From an uncultured Cyclobacteriaceae bacterium (GTDB taxonomy: Bacteria; Bacteroidota; Bacteroidia; Cytophagales; Cyclobacteriaceae): a stretch of 64,000 nucleotides of DNA. Position numbers and translations under genes: made by a program. Under the pieces are notes generated by a model. It had not been told where the DNA came from and searched no databases. It saw nothing but the letters and a program-made list of their open reading frames with translations. The DNA lies in contig CALSPM010000002.1 of assembly GCA_943788235.1 (NCBI GenBank), forward strand, positions 719,983-783,982, in the 5' to 3' direction. Position 1 is the first letter of the stretch, and the number at the start of each line of letters is the position of its first letter. Positions 18,066-28,520 of this stretch are shown here, piece by piece.

Positions 18066-20436
18066 TGATTTCCAAGCATAAGGTCAATTCAAAACTACCT
18101 TCTATAGCAAATGGGCTTCCTTTAAGACCATTGTCCACTGCCTGCACCGACCAGTAATAGGTACCTGGATCTAGCTGGATCTCGTACTTATTAGTATTGA
18201 TCGAAGGTGCTTTGGACATTAACCGTGCTCCTGTAATTAGATCACTTTCGGTGTTAGATATCTCACTGCCCCCCTTTGTAGTGCCCAGTCTCACTACATA
18301 ACCCAATTCGGTCGAATAATCATCTTTTGGAACATCCCATGTCAATTTTACATTACCAAATCCTTGGTCTGTGGCTTGTAAATTACTAGGTGCTGCAGGC
18401 TTTACATTTTTCTTATTTACTACCTCTGTCTTATATAATATGGTCTTAGCACCTGACTGAGAAATGCCCATGAGAAATAAATCTAAATCTCCGTCCATAT
18501 CATAATCCACCCATTCTGCCGTAGATTCTCTTAAGCCTTCAAGTTCAACTTCAAATTCTTCATATTTTCCATCTATTGCCCAATACAACCTTGTCGTAGA
18601 TACTCCATTATCATCTTCTCCCGTAAAAACGATATCTACAAAACCATTATTATCAAAATCACCTGTTGTTATATCACCAGAATGGAGATAATTATCTATT
18701 GCACTTAAGTCATAATTTCCTGTATTCTTGTAAGAAAAAATAGATTTATCGGATTTTCCTTGGATTAAAATAGCTAGACCCGATGGATCTCCCATATTTA
18801 CCAATTCAACGGAAGAATTCGTTCCGCTATTAGTTAAATACTCTCTATTGGTGCTGTTGCTCGAACTATTTATGAAAGAATTATATTGTATTGTGGCCTC
18901 ATTAAGAAATGTAGTGCCCTTAGCATTAAATTCACCTGTGGAAATTATATCATTATCTCCATCCAAATCTAGATCAGCAATTTTAACATCACCATTACTG
19001 TGAGGTTCGAAATAATTCTTAATAAGCTCGTATCGATCTCCAACATTTAAACCCAAATAATTAACTACTTGATCAGTGCTATCCATTCCCATCATCAGAA
19101 AATCGATATCTCCATCTAAATCTAAATCTCCCCAATCCATCTGAGTGGCAAAAAGCTGCGGTAAATTGTAGCTATTATCAATTGAAAAATATAGACCTGC
19201 CTCATTGTGATAAAGTATAGTCTGTGCAGTCTCATTGAATCCTGAAACTACTAAATCTAGATAACCATCTTTATCAATATCTATCCAAGATATATCTCCA
19301 TCATACAAATTCACGAAGTTTTGATTGGTATTAACAAAGGTTCCCGCTTCATTGCGATAAATTGCTGTTATGGAACCCAGAGTACTGCTTTTCCCCATAA
19401 TAGCTACATCCTTATCTCCATCTCGATCATAATCTCCCCAGCTCACAGCACCATTGGACAGACCTATAAAAGGATCATCTGTTTTGGTTAAGGTTATGCT
19501 GTTGTCAAGTAAGCTGATAGTAAAAGCATCGCTTGAAGCTAGACTCGCATTAGTGGAAGTTGGAGTTAAGATGATGGTCTCAGTACCTTCTGAGAACAGC
19601 TTGTCTTCAATTCCGCTGATGATTAGGTTACCTACGGTATCACCTGCTGCGATGGTGATGGTCTCCAATGAATTTTTAAACTGATAATCTGTATTTTTAG
19701 TAGCGGTACCTGAAGGGGTTAAGGTAATGACAATCTCTTGCACCGAAGCATAATCTAAAGTAGCCGTGATAACAGAACTTTGATGCTCTGGCATATCCGT
19801 CTTATCCGTAGTAAGGGTTACTACAGGCACTGCATATGTCCAATTGAACTGATCCGCTGCTGGATTATTATTTGCAGCTATATCGGTAAATGTATTTGCG
19901 GCAATATTAATAGTCTTTGATCCTCCTCCACCTGTGGGAGTGAAATTAGCGGTATAAACTATGCTACTAACAGCTGTGAAATTACTGATCGTTCCTCCTG
20001 ATACCGTGATATCAGCCTCTGTGAAATCGGTCGTAGCCTCACTTGTGGTAAAAGTTACCGTCAAAATAGCATTTGATGAGGATCCATCATCCACAGCACT
20101 CGTTCCATCAGTTGCCGTAATTGTCATCGTAGGAACTGTGGTATCTATTACTAGTGCCTTATTAGCTCCAAGAGAATTAGTTGCTCCTGGTGCAGGCAAG
20201 GTCAAGGTAGCCGCTGAAGTTCCCCCTGTTTCCGTGATGGTACCACTATTTAAAGCTAGAGATGTGGTAGCTACATAGTCAAGATCATCACTATTCTGAC
20301 CTGAAGCTATAGTGTAGTTAAATATAAGTGTAGTTGTACCCGTACCACTCGCATAATCAACTACCGCATCAGTTGATCCTGTTTCTAAAGTGAGCTGCGG
20401 AGTACCTGTAACTGTTACGGCTTTATCAAAGGTCAC
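18043..20436 (-). CDS. Giant protein A, middle frame: Ig-like, Calx-beta, FG-GAP, FnIII
   Basis: 797 residues continuing the Ig-like repeat that the upstream frame leaves at AYKEG (resuming [17 protein letters not shown]). Next come another Ig-like unit, a Calx-beta domain ([16 protein letters not shown]) and about six FG-GAP/VCBS repeats with calcium-type loops ([27 protein letters not shown]), then a fibronectin-III domain ([19 protein letters not shown]). The frame breaks after SFELTL; the continuation [10 protein letters not shown] lies one base off. Confidence 0.75.
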   Translation of the reverse strand: MTFDKAVTVTGTPQLTLETGSTDAVVDYASGTGTTTLIFNYTIASGQNSDDLDYVATTSLALNSGTITETGGTSAATLTLPAPGATNSLGANKALVIDTTVPTMTITATDGTSAVDDGSSSNAILTVTFTTSEATTDFTEADITVSGGTISNFTAVSSIVYTANFTPTGGGGSKTINIAANTFTDIAANNNPAADQFNWTYAVPVVTLTTDKTDMPEHQSSVITATLDYASVQEIVITLTPSGTATKNTDYQFKNSLETITIAAGDTVGNLIISGIEDKLFSEGTETIILTPTSTNASLASSDAFTISLLDNSITLTKTDDPFIGLSNGAVSWGDYDRDGDKDVAIMGKSSTLGSITAIYRNEAGTFVNTNQNFVNLYDGDISWIDIDKDGYLDLVVSGFNETAQTILYHNEAGLYFSIDNSYNLPQLFATQMDWGDLDLDGDIDFLMMGMDSTDQVVNYLGLNVGDRYELIKNYFEPHSNGDVKIADLDLDGDNDIISTGEFNAKGTTFLNEATIQYNSFINSSSNSTNREYLTNSGTNSSVELVNMGDPSGLAILIQGKSDKSIFSYKNTGNYDLSAIDNYLHSGDITTGDFDNNGFVDIVFTGEDDNGVSTTRLYWAIDGKYEEFEVELEGLRESTAEWVDYDMDGDLDLFLMGISQSGAKTILYKTEVVNKKNVKPAAPSNLQATDQGFGNVKLTWDVPKDDYSTELGYVVRLGTTKGGSEISNTESDLITGARLMSKAPSINTNKYEIQLDPGTYYWSVQAVDNGLKGSPFAIEGSFELTLCLEISEPRRYY

Positions 20437-23400
20437 CGTAATTGCAATCGCTTGCCTTCCTTGTAAGCACCATCTGCCGTGGTAGAGGTAACTGAGGTAA
20501 CTGCTGGGGGTAGATCATTATCTGTGAAAGCAATACTAAGTGCCGCACTTGATGCTAAAACAGCTCCACTCGCACTGGGGGTTAAAATAATAGTTTCATC
20601 TGATTCATCGATGGCATCGTCTGTGCCTGTGATGGTAAGCGTTGCAGAGGTTTGACCTGCGGGAATGGTGATTACTAAGTCATTTAAAGATCGAATAGCT
20701 CTAACAAAATATGAATATTTTGCAGCCCCTTCCAAGCTCCCGTCTCCTGGCCAGCGGGAGCCACCATCTCCAAAATGAAGGTTTTGACCTACTCCAATCC
20801 AACCATAAGTAGAACTCCAATAGAACTGATCAGCAAAACCACCGACATTACCTAATCCCCCAGCATTTCCTTGTCCTATATTTTGACGCATCAAATCTTG
20901 TTCATCACGTGACGGCAAAAACCAGTCTGTAAAACCACCTAAACTTAAATTTGCACAGATATCGGCAGCGGTGCCTGATGTGGCACATACTGCTTCTATA
21001 TCAAGGGTATTTTGATATCCTGTTCCCACAGCTCTTCCATCTGCTCCAGTAGTTGACCCAGCACAACCCCATATAGCTCCTGAAGATTGATCTGATGGTG
21101 CTGCCACGAGGCCTCCACCACTTCCATCTAAATAAAATATGAGTCCAGCTTGATGAGTGGCTCCTATTGCATATTCAGTACTGTTCTTTCCTTTAAAATC
21201 CGTCCCTCTGATAGCTGTGCCTGAAGGGTCGAATAAAATTACCGTCTCCTGAGTAGAAGCATAATCCAAAGTGGCCGTAATCACAGCCGTACCATCTTCG
21301 GCTATGGTGGTGGCATTACTTGATAGGGTTACGGTGGAGGTGATAGCCAAAGCCTTATTGGCTCCCAGTGATCCACTCGCTCCTGGACTAGCAAGAGTTA
21401 GCGTGGCTGCATTGCCAGCTACATCCTTGATCGTACCACTGTTTAAGGCTAGTGAACTCGTCGCTACATAATCTAAATCGGCACTGCTATGACCTGCCGC
21501 TACGGTATAATTAAAAGTAAGCGTATTACTCCCTGATCCACTACTGTAATTCACAACAGCATCGCTATTGCCAGTCTCTAAAGTTAATTGTGGGGTACCT
21601 GTAACATTGACTACTTCATTAAAACCTACCGTTATCGCTATGACATCATCTGGCTTATAAGAGCCATTTGCTGTTGTGGAGGTAACATCCGTAACCGTAG
21701 GAACAATAGTATCAACCGTTCCAGTAAATGTTTGATTATATGCTAAAGCATTAGTACCATCAGAGATTTTAGCAGCAAATAGTACCACATTAGGAGTAGC
21801 ATCGGTATCGGCTGAGCCACTTTCGGTAAGGGTAATAAGTACTTTATTATCATTAGCGGAAGCTCCCGTCGTAGTATTACTTACTGTGTATCCGGCAACG
21901 TTAAATGTGGTACTGTTCAAGGTTGAACTTCCATCGGCTATTGTTTCAGATAAGGTTACTAATATTTGATCTATTTGTCCATCGTCATCACTATCTAGGG
22001 TGCTCGCTGCAATGATGGCTGGTGCTGACACATCGGTGATTGTCTCAGCATCATCGGGATTAGAAGTCGCATTAGCAGCCCCATCCTTCCACTGATTGGT
22101 AATTCCATCTATAGCAGTAGCTCCTACAGCGGTATTTTTTGTAGATTGACCTGCAATTCCTGTGATTGTTACCGTGCTTGATGACCCAGCAGGGTCTGTG
22201 AAACTTGCTCCTCCAAAAGTTGCATTTTGTCCATCTGGTAATACAATTGTACCAAAATCTCCAGCTACAGGAGCATTTCCATCATCAGTATCCACATTCT
22301 CACTAAAAGTCACAATGATCTTATCGATCAATCCATTAAAATCTGTATCATAGATCGCTAGGTTGGTGATCGTGGGTAATACCTTCTCCGTTAAACTTGC
22401 CGTATTATTTGATTGAGAACTTGATGCCGCATTGCCTGCCAAATCAAAGATGACATTCCCCGCAGCAGGATCAACACTAAGCGTCTCAGAACCATTGGCA
22501 GTTCCTGTTATAGTCACACCTAATACCCAGATGTTCTGAGCTGTTTTAGCTATGCTTGAAGGAGTTGCAGTAACCCCAGCTACTCCACCACTGATCGATA
22601 AAGCAAAGTCAGCTACTTCTAAATTTCCTGAACCTCCATTCGTGTTATACACATTTTCTGAAAAGGTTACAGTAAGCTCCGAGTTTGCAGCATTCAAACT
22701 AACACTACTGATCGTAGGCACACTAGTATCAACTATCAAATTTTTGTTGGCTCCTAGGGAATAAATGGCTCCTGGAGTAGCCAAAGTTAATGTTGCATCG
22801 TTACCTGAAGCATCCTGAATAGTACTACCCCCTCCATGTAATATCAAGGCATTAGTGGCAGCATAATCAAGATCACCAGATGTTTCCCCTGATCCTATCG
22901 TGTAGGGAAACTCGAGAGTATTACTCCCAGAACCATCGTCGAGATTAACTACCGCATCGCTAGAGCCCGTCTCTAAGGTTAGCCGAGCATTACCCATAGC
23001 ATTGACTACTTCACTAAAAACTACCGTTATATCTATCACATCTCCTTGCTTGTAAGAGCCATCTGCTGTTGTGGAGGTAACTCCTGTGACCGTGGGAGCT
23101 GTATTATCGTTGATTGCTAAACTAATGGCACTTGAGCTTGCTAAAGAAGCACCCGAAGATACCGATGGGGTCAAATTTAGTGTTTTGTTATTAGAAGATC
23201 CACTTGCTGGCAAGCTTATCACTGCTGTACCTGAAGTTGCACCAGGAGCAATAACAAGACTTGGCTGAGAGAAAAATTTCAGAACTCTATGATTTTGATA
23301 ATCAGCGACATAAAGATTACCAGAATTATCAAAACAAATCCCCCACGGTCTAGCGAACTGATTAGTATTACTTCCCGATCCATTACCTCCTGCAACAACT

Positions 23401-24437
23401 ACACCATTTGTAGAACTTGTCGAATTAGATGGAAATTTTAACACCCTATGATTTTCAACATCAGGAATAAATATGTTTCCATCAACGTCAATATCTAAAT
23501 CAAAACCACTCGTTTGATTTAAAGCTGAACCATAACTATTACCTCCTGCAAAAAGAGTCCCATTGGTTCCTAAGGATGATTCAGAAGGAAATCTCAAAAT
23601 TCTATTTGAATTCCCATGTACATAAAGCCTTCCAGAATTATCTAAAACTATTCCTCGTGGAGAGGAAACCTCATTCAAGAGATTACCACCAGACCAGACT
23701 CCCCTACCTGCAAAAGTTGTGCCATTGGTAGAGCTTGTTGAATTTGATGGAAATTTTTGTATCCTATGATTACTTTGATCAGAAATCAAAAAATTGCCAG
23801 AGCCATCGATAATGATCTTAAAAGGTTGTGATATTTGATTAGCTGCATTTCCAGCACCATTTCCACCAATAATTATTGTTCCAGATGTAGAACTTGTTGA
23901 ATTTGATGGAAACTTTAGGACCGCATTATCTTGCAGAGCGTATATGTTCCCTGAACCATCTAATGTAAATCCAGAAGGATAATTCAGCTGGTTTAAATTG
24001 TTACCACTTCCGTTACCCCCAACCACAACTACACCAGAAGAGGAACTATTAGAATTATTAGGAAATTTCAGTATCCTGTGGTTGTCACGGTCCGAAACAT
24101 AAATATTCCCCGATCCATCAACAAATACGTCACCTGGACCATTCAACTGATTTAAACTCGATCCACTACCATTGCCTCCTGCAACTATAAATCCATGACC
24201 AGTGCCAACGTAATTATAATCCGATAATGATGCATTGCCTGATGTTGCAAAAGTTACAGCGGTTGTGCTACTCACACTCGAGGATAAAGTAGCGGTAATA
24301 GTTACCTGATTACCCGAATTAATATAAGTTTTATCTACGGAGAGCGTAACCGTCTGCCCCATTCCCATCAAGGAAACGAGTATTAAAATAAAAAAAACAA
24401 TGGGCTTTACAAGATTCATGATTAAGTACTTTTCCAA
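20433..24437 (-). CDS. Giant protein A, N-terminal frame: signal peptide, NHL repeats, Ig-like repeats
   Basis: 1334 residues. An export signal ([17 protein letters not shown]; the better start is the second Met, at 24419) precedes a Calx-beta-like strand set, then about six NHL repeats with the recurring [20 protein letters not shown] pattern (residues ~85-390) forming a beta-propeller. Two full Ig-like repeats ([20 protein letters not shown] type) and the start of a third are present, with metazoan-style Calx-beta segments between. A DUF1566/Lcl-like domain ([12 protein letters not shown] to YFVRAIRSL) is inserted inside a Calx-beta domain. The frame ends at a single-base shift after AYKEG. 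Confidence 0.8.
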   Translation of the reverse strand: MEKYLIMNLVKPIVFFILILVSLMGMGQTVTLSVDKTYINSGNQVTITATLSSSVSSTTAVTFATSGNASLSDYNYVGTGHGFIVAGGNGSGSSLNQLNGPGDVFVDGSGNIYVSDRDNHRILKFPNNSNSSSSGVVVVGGNGSGNNLNQLNYPSGFTLDGSGNIYALQDNAVLKFPSNSTSSTSGTIIIGGNGAGNAANQISQPFKIIIDGSGNFLISDQSNHRIQKFPSNSTSSTNGTTFAGRGVWSGGNLLNEVSSPRGIVLDNSGRLYVHGNSNRILRFPSESSLGTNGTLFAGGNSYGSALNQTSGFDLDIDVDGNIFIPDVENHRVLKFPSNSTSSTNGVVVAGGNGSGSNTNQFARPWGICFDNSGNLYVADYQNHRVLKFFSQPSLVIAPGATSGTAVISLPASGSSNNKTLNLTPSVSSGASLASSSAISLAINDNTAPTVTGVTSTTADGSYKQGDVIDITVVFSEVVNAMGNARLTLETGSSDAVVNLDDGSGSNTLEFPYTIGSGETSGDLDYAATNALILHGGGSTIQDASGNDATLTLATPGAIYSLGANKNLIVDTSVPTISSVSLNAANSELTVTFSENVYNTNGGSGNLEVADFALSISGGVAGVTATPSSIAKTAQNIWVLGVTITGTANGSETLSVDPAAGNVIFDLAGNAASSSQSNNTASLTEKVLPTITNLAIYDTDFNGLIDKIIVTFSENVDTDDGNAPVAGDFGTIVLPDGQNATFGGASFTDPAGSSSTVTITGIAGQSTKNTAVGATAIDGITNQWKDGAANATSNPDDAETITDVSAPAIIAASTLDSDDDGQIDQILVTLSETIADGSSTLNSTTFNVAGYTVSNTTTGASANDNKVLITLTESGSADTDATPNVVLFAAKISDGTNALAYNQTFTGTVDTIVPTVTDVTSTTANGSYKPDDVIAITVGFNEVVNVTGTPQLTLETGNSDAVVNYSSGSGSNTLTFNYTVAAGHSSADLDYVATSSLALNSGTIKDVAGNAATLTLASPGASGSLGANKALAITSTVTLSSNATTIAEDGTAVITATLDYASTQETVILFDPSGTAIRGTDFKGKNSTEYAIGATHQAGLIFYLDGSGGGLVAAPSDQSSGAIWGCAGSTTGADGRAVGTGYQNTLDIEAVCATSGTAADICANLSLGGFTDWFLPSRDEQDLMRQNIGQGNAGGLGNVGGFADQFYWSSTYGWIGVGQNLHFGDGGSRWPGDGSLEGAAKYSYFVRAIRSLNDLVITIPAGQTSATLTITGTDDAIDESDETIILTPSASGAVLASSAALSIAFTDNDLPPAVTSVTSTTADGAYKEGKRLQLR

Positions 24438-24640
24438 ATCAAAAAGAAATAAAAAAGAAATAAAAAAGAAATAAAATTAGATGTATTGCATTACATGTAT
24501 TTTAAACGGTATTAACCATTGATTTAATACAACCAAAAATATAATGGTAACCTCTGCTTTTATCTGATTGAACCTCTTTCAGTTTTCGCAAACATTAAAA
24601 TATCACTAATTAACAACCAATATTTAAAATCAATAGTCAA

Positions 24641-24876
24641 GCATATATGCCTATGTATATATGCTTTATTATAATGCCTTAGTGTATGCTTTATAATAAA
24701 GCCTTATTATAATGCTCTCTTTTCCGCTAGGAAAAAGGATATAATAGGCATACATATAATGCGTACATATAGTGCTTTGTAATACAGTGCTTTATAATAA
24801 TGCTCTAGTGTATGCCCTCATATGTATGCCTTCTTTCCCTTAATCCTCTTTTATAATAATGCGTTGATATAATGCT
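24641..24876. repeat. Array of about 13 degenerate TATAATGC-like motifs
   Basis: Within about 236 bp, short AT-rich runs ending in ATGC or GTGC recur at 10-30 bp spacing: catATATGCc, tatATATGCt, tTATAATGCc, aGTGTATGCt, tTATAATGCt, cATATAATGCg, cATATAGTGCt, aTACAGTGCt, aTAATAATGCt, aGTGTATGCc, aTGTATGCc, aTAATAATGCg, aTATAATGCt. The block lies between the start of giant protein A and a cluster of small genes. It could be an iteron-like protein-binding array, a decayed replication origin, or microsatellite-like drift. Confidence 0.5.
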
Positions 24877-24995
24877 CAACCCCCCTTACCCCCCTTTATT
24901 GAAAGCGAAGTATTGCAAAGATAACAAAGTCACATAAATAATAGCACTATTTTAAAATAAATTTATTTAAGTGCTTTTAAACCATTTTAAACAGA

Positions 24996-25014
24996 TTTTT
25001 AGTGTTATAATATG
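24996..25014 (+). promoter_or_regulatory. Promoter-like 19-mer shared with 29067-29085
   Basis: TTTTTAGTGTTATAATATG occurs 20 bp upstream of the GroES-like gene's ATG, and the reverse strand at 29067-29085 carries the same 19-mer with one change. A shorter form, AGTGCTATAA, lies 6 bp upstream of the XRE-family gene at 52867. TATAAT within it resembles a -10 element; a Bacteroidota-type TAnnTTTG (TATATTTG) also follows at about 25022. Confidence 0.3.
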
Positions 25015-25034
25015 GTAAGTTGTATATTTGCTAC

Positions 25035-25322
25035 ATGGGAAAATCTAAAGTAAAATTCAATCCAATTGGTGAAAAGGTATTGGTGGATGCCCACCCTCCA
25101 GAAACCAAAGTAAATGGGATAATTAGGGTTACCGATCTTGAACAAAACCGTAAGGGAACCGTGGTTGCGACAAACTCGGATACCGTAATTTATCTAAATG
25201 ATGTGGTTGTATATGCTCCCACTGCTGTTGTGTCTATCACTATTGATGAAGAAGAATATCACTTTTTAATAAGGGAAGCTTGGCTTGATGAAAATTATGC
25301 ATGCAACTACAGAAAATGGTAA
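25035..25322 (+). CDS. GroES (Cpn10)-like small protein
   Basis: I start at ATG 25035 (MGKSKVKFNPIGEKVLVD), 95 residues; an in-frame ATG at 25020 would add five. The layout follows Cpn10: GEKVLVDAHPPETKVNGIIR (first strands and a short mobile-loop-like segment), RKGTVVATNSD, then DVVVYAPTAVVSITIDEEEY and FLIREAWLDE, matching the D-[IV]-V-[IL]-[FY] to E-x-D-I-L-A end of GroES. It has an added tail NYACNYRKW. No GroEL is nearby. It may serve the host chaperonin, like phage co-chaperonins, or may have kept only the fold. Confidence 0.65.
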   Translation: MGKSKVKFNPIGEKVLVDAHPPETKVNGIIRVTDLEQNRKGTVVATNSDTVIYLNDVVVYAPTAVVSITIDEEEYHFLIREAWLDENYACNYRKW

Positions 25323-25362
25323 ATTCAAACATTATTATCTCCAAAATCTATTATTTTAGAAT

Positions 25363-25665
25363 ATGAAAAAGATTATGGCTAACAAGACTTGGCAAGATCC
25401 CAATAAAAGGCAGATTGAATTTAAGGATGTTCCTCAATATACTATTAGACAAGCATGGCTAGGTGAAGGGTATTTATGCTCTTATTTTGATAGAGATCGT
25501 AATCTTCAAGTATATGATCACGATGCCTTTTATGAGCGAAACAAGGATAAAATTGATAATAACAAGAGCTGGAATAATCCCAATAGACAAGAAGTTACAG
25601 ATGGACAGAAAAAGAAGCTACCCTATGGTGAAGAGAGCGAATTTCACGATTTAGAGCTAATTTAA
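25363..25665 (+). CDS. Small hypothetical protein sharing a C-terminal motif with the GroES-like neighbour
   Basis: 100 residues (start 25363, or MANKTW at 25375). It contains YTIRQAWLGEGYLCSYFDR, which aligns with FLIREAWLDENYACNYRKW at the end of the upstream gene (IR-x-AWL-x-E-x-Y-x-C-x-Y). It also has an internal repeat, KTWQDPNKRQIE near the start and KSWNNPNRQEVT near residue 70. Highly charged, with no signal peptide. The gap to the upstream gene is 40 bp and to the downstream gene 4 bp, so it sits in a small operon. Function unknown. Confidence 0.6.
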   Translation: MKKIMANKTWQDPNKRQIEFKDVPQYTIRQAWLGEGYLCSYFDRDRNLQVYDHDAFYERNKDKIDNNKSWNNPNRQEVTDGQKKKLPYGEESEFHDLELI

Positions 25666-25669
25666 ATAC

Positions 25670-25927
25670 ATGGACAAAACCATAGATCAAAACAAAGCCA
25701 AGTATGAAAGCGAATCAAAGCTTTTCAGCCACTATTCAAATTTCTTTGATGAATTTGTTGTTGAAGAATTTAGGAGAAAGCACAAGGCTGATACTTCATT
25801 TAAGGGACACAAGGCATTAATGCTCCAAATTGAAGCCTATGTTACGGAGAATATTAAGATTGAATCAAGGGAGGATTATGCAAATCTGGTGGATACTCTG
25901 AAGAACCTTGCTGAGAAGGATGATTAA
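25670..25927 (+). CDS. Small acidic helical hypothetical protein
   Basis: 85 residues, charged and helical (KAKYESESKLFSHYSNFFDE; then ENIKIESREDYANLVDTLKN). It begins 4 bp after the preceding stop and ends 1 bp before a convergent gene. No family recognised. Position suggests it belongs with the GroES-like operon. Confidence 0.55.
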   Translation: MDKTIDQNKAKYESESKLFSHYSNFFDEFVVEEFRRKHKADTSFKGHKALMLQIEAYVTENIKIESREDYANLVDTLKNLAEKDD

Positions 25928-25928
25928 A

Positions 25929-26210
25929 TCAATCTTCTTCCAAATCTAAATCTTCATCCAATTTTCGCTCCTCAAGGGCAAGGTAATTCCAACCCTCAGT
26001 GAGAATACGATTGACTTCATCCTCATCGGATCTTTCACCATATAGGAATTGAACATCGGCAATACCATTATAGAACTCCTCGTAATCAGCATACATGGCT
26101 ATGCTTGAATTGAATCTAATGCTCACCCCTATTTCTAGGTTGATTAGGTATTCTGGATTGTCTTCACGCAAAGTGTTTTCACCCCAAAGCCAATGATCGT
26201 AGTTTGCCAT
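25929..26210 (-). CDS. Small acidic hypothetical protein
   Basis: 93 residues beginning MANYDHWLWGENTLREDNPE and ending in a strongly acidic tail (LDEDLDLEED). No signal peptide or known motif. Convergent with the 85-residue gene (1 bp apart) and 26 bp downstream of another small gene on the same strand, with which it probably forms a unit. Confidence 0.5.
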   Translation of the reverse strand: MANYDHWLWGENTLREDNPEYLINLEIGVSIRFNSSIAMYADYEEFYNGIADVQFLYGERSDEDEVNRILTEGWNYLALEERKLDEDLDLEED

Positions 26211-26236
26211 GAGGCTAAAGTAAGCATTCTAATTCC

Positions 26237-26581
26237 TTATCTAAGCTTTAGTGCTTTAGCCACCCTTGAAAATAGATTCAACTCATTCTTAAATGTTTGA
26301 ATGTTCCTCATCCTCATTTCGAATGGGTCTTCATCCTCATCACTCCAAGAAATGATCATAACGGCATTATTTACCTCAACAGGGTTATGGTGGGTTATCT
26401 TCTTTACAAGCGTATAGGACTCCAATAGTATAGCCATCTCATCATTCGCTTCCACTGGTTCTTCATCATCTATTTGAACGTACTTGTTGTTGCCCTCTAT
26501 AAACACACGCAGGTAGTGGAATTCATTGGATGCTCTCCTACTTCGGTTTTTGATTTTGTAATAGCCTACCTCAAGATTCAT
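26237..26581 (-). CDS. Small hypothetical protein
   Basis: 114 residues with several beta strands (YKIKNRSRRASNEFHYLRVF; VNNAVMIISWSDEDEDPF) and a basic helical end (LFSRVAKALKLR). No family recognised. It is first of a two-gene minus-strand unit facing the GroES-like operon. Confidence 0.5.
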   Translation of the reverse strand: MNLEVGYYKIKNRSRRASNEFHYLRVFIEGNNKYVQIDDEEPVEANDEMAILLESYTLVKKITHHNPVEVNNAVMIISWSDEDEDPFEMRMRNIQTFKNELNLFSRVAKALKLR

Positions 26582-27075
26582 TTAGCGAAATTACTCCAGT
26601 CCCTATAAAAAATGAAAATCTGTAGTGATAAAACTATGGGGTTATTTGGTATTTGACTGCGGGTCCTGCGATGCGGAATCAGAATCCTCGATGGAGTGGG
26701 TCTAATATGTACGTTTTAAATGGGTTTTTGACCTTGCTTTTCTACCGATTCATTAAAAACACCGTTTAAATGGTCTTCAACGCAATAAACAAGATTACTA
26801 ATGGTTAACTAGCATACTTTGATTTAATAATGCGAGAAGAAAAATAAAAATTGAATCCGTTTTGAATCGCAATAGCCTTACCCCTATATATATGGGTTTG
26901 CTAGTTCATCCCACCCCACCCCTTAAATGCCATTATCTCAAATGCTACCCTCAACCTTGTTTAGTCTCTACCCCTATGTATAGGAGAGTCTTTTATCATT
27001 CCGCAACCCTTACAATATTTGTGATGTCTTTGAATTATAGAATATCTTAAAAGTCTAAAGCCCTCCTTTTTACAT
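26582..27075. other. Intergenic stretch without a supported gene
   Basis: No convincing frame. A TATATATATGGG-like run near 26890 and a similar CCCCTATGTATAGG near 26970 resemble the AT/GC mix of the motif array at 24641, so the small-gene cluster has similar flanks on both sides. This is a visual impression only. Confidence 0.3.
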
Positions 27076-27300
27076 TAGGTAGTAGTTCTTCTATTTATCC
27101 TTAATTAAGTACTTTAGAAGAGCTAATACTACCTCTCCATAGACAAGCTTTAAAGCTATTGTGAAGACGTATAGTATAGAATTATAATTCTTATTTAGCG
27201 GGAAAAGGAATGCTTTATAGAGGCTTATATGAGTCTATGGATAATTGTTTACCCCCTTCTATAAGGATGCCAAAGACTATGTTGGAAGGAACGATTTTGT
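27076..27300 (+). pseudogene. Second, inverted copy of the 7050-7265 relic
   Basis: The plus strand gives STLEELILPLHRQALKLL, a TGA, then in the same frame YNSYLAGKGMLYRGLYESM and PKTMLEG. The copy at 7050-7238 reads SLEELIQSPHRQALKLL, TGA, YNSYLAGRRMLYRGLYELY. The shared TGA means the reading block predates the separation of the copies, or the sequence is not one gene. Family unknown. Confidence 0.5.
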
Positions 27301-27388
27301 TAATAATTAGTCAGCGATTTTAAATTACTTTTTTAACGGTTAGTATAATAAGCGTTTTAATGCTGCTTATAACTTGTTATCACCGTTT

Positions 27389-28045
27389 TTAGTTTCTCAA
27401 CTCTTCCATATCACCTATTAACTCTTCAAGTTTTTTTATAACTCCACTATAAACTAGATTGATATCCCATGTGCCTATTATACCACCAAATAAGGCAAGT
27501 ATAAATATTATAAAAGTTGCCCCAAATATCCCAATTAACGGTAATCCCAGAACCAACTGCATATCTGGATAATCTACAATTAGTTTGCTTACAAATTCTT
27601 TTCCTGGAATGTTCCCACCGATATCTCCAAACCAAAATCCAAGTATGATGGCTATGAATATATATGGATAAAGGAAACGTGATAATTTTTCATTTACTGA
27701 AAGAAGATCTTTTATGAACTCATTAAATGAGTTAAGGTATTGATAACTGGTATCTCCTGTATTAATGGCTTTTAGCTTTTTCATGAATCTTCCACTAACA
27801 GCAATTATTATTGCAAATGCGATAAACATTAACACTCCCAAATAAGGTAATTTTGAAATAAAGGAGACAGGTAGAACAATAAGAGCAAATGCCGCTATTG
27901 CAATCCTATTTATCTGGTACATTCTTTGAAATTTATCGATGATGTGCTTCGACTTTTGATTGTATAGATTATTGAGCTTAGGAGCAACTAATGCATCTTT
28001 TTTCAAAAACCCTTCTTTCCATATCGATTCAATTGACTTTTCCAT
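27389..28045 (-). CDS. Four-helix membrane protein, probable partner of the ECF sigma factor
   Basis: 218 residues with four hydrophobic segments (IAIAAFALIVLPVSFI, LGVLMFIAFAIIIAV, LYPYIFIAIILGFWFG, GIFGATFIIFILALFGG) after a ~50-residue cytoplasmic N-terminus. Its start overlaps the sigma gene's end by 17 bp, implying translational coupling. Sigma factors are commonly encoded with a membrane anti-sigma, and the soluble N-terminus could bind the sigma factor. No zinc-anti-sigma H-x3-C-x2-C motif is seen, so the role is inferred from context. Confidence 0.6.
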   Translation of the reverse strand: MEKSIESIWKEGFLKKDALVAPKLNNLYNQKSKHIIDKFQRMYQINRIAIAAFALIVLPVSFISKLPYLGVLMFIAFAIIIAVSGRFMKKLKAINTGDTSYQYLNSFNEFIKDLLSVNEKLSRFLYPYIFIAIILGFWFGDIGGNIPGKEFVSKLIVDYPDMQLVLGLPLIGIFGATFIIFILALFGGIIGTWDINLVYSGVIKKLEELIGDMEELRN

Positions 28046-28520
28046 ATAATAATTTTTTTAGACGTTCTTTAATTCTTTTAATTCTCACACCAATATTATT
28101 TGGGTTGGTATCAATAATGTCTGCGATTTCCTGATAAGACTTTTCCTCTAGATAAAGTAAAATAACTCCTCTGTCAATCTCAGATAATTGCTTGATTGCA
28201 TCATACAATTGATTAAGAGATTCATCAACAAATTGATGGCCTTCTTCTATTTCTTCCTGAATTAAGGAATCAGATGCGAATTGCTGGTGGCTATTTTTCT
28301 TTTTCTTGAGCAAAGTCAGACACACATTCAATGATAGCCTATATACCCAAGTAGACCATTTAGACTGCTCACGGAAGTTGTCTCTGCTTTTCCAAATTTG
28401 TAAACATACTTCCTGATAGTAATCTTCAAAATCTTCTTGGGTATTGGTGTATGCCCTGCATATCTTGATGATAATTGCGGCATAGGGTAAAATTGATGAT
28501 GTATAAAAATCTCTACTCAC
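28029..28520 (-). CDS. ECF-type RNA polymerase sigma factor
   Basis: 163 residues with a GTG start. Region 2 (DFEDYYQEVCLQIWKSRDNF, then WSTWVYRLSLNVCLTLLKKK) and region 4 (YQEIADIIDTNPNNIGVRIK, an HTH) are both clear. It directs RNA polymerase to alternative promoters, usually in response to envelope signals. The downstream membrane protein overlaps it. A 740-bp gene-poor stretch precedes it. Confidence 0.85.
   Translation of the reverse strand: MSRDFYTSSILPYAAIIIKICRAYTNTQEDFEDYYQEVCLQIWKSRDNFREQSKWSTWVYRLSLNVCLTLLKKKKNSHQQFASDSLIQEEIEEGHQFVDESLNQLYDAIKQLSEIDRGVILLYLEEKSYQEIADIIDTNPNNIGVRIKRIKERLKKLLYGKVN

Larger units (their letters stand above)
15574..24437 (-). pseudogene. Giant secreted T9SS protein A, whole locus, interrupted by frameshifts
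   Basis: The locus would encode about 2,950 residues if frames were joined. Order from the N-terminus: signal peptide, NHL-type propeller, Ig-like and Calx-beta-like repeats with an inserted DUF1566 domain, FG-GAP/VCBS repeats, fibronectin-III, more FG-GAP repeats, cadherin-like repeats and a T9SS sorting domain (SEMIYPNPT). Frame breaks near 20440, 18070 and 16975 each join perfectly matching domain halves; from 16975 to 15574 breaks are numerous. It is probably a surface adhesin or matrix protein. Whether the breaks are real or consensus errors is open. Confidence 0.75.
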
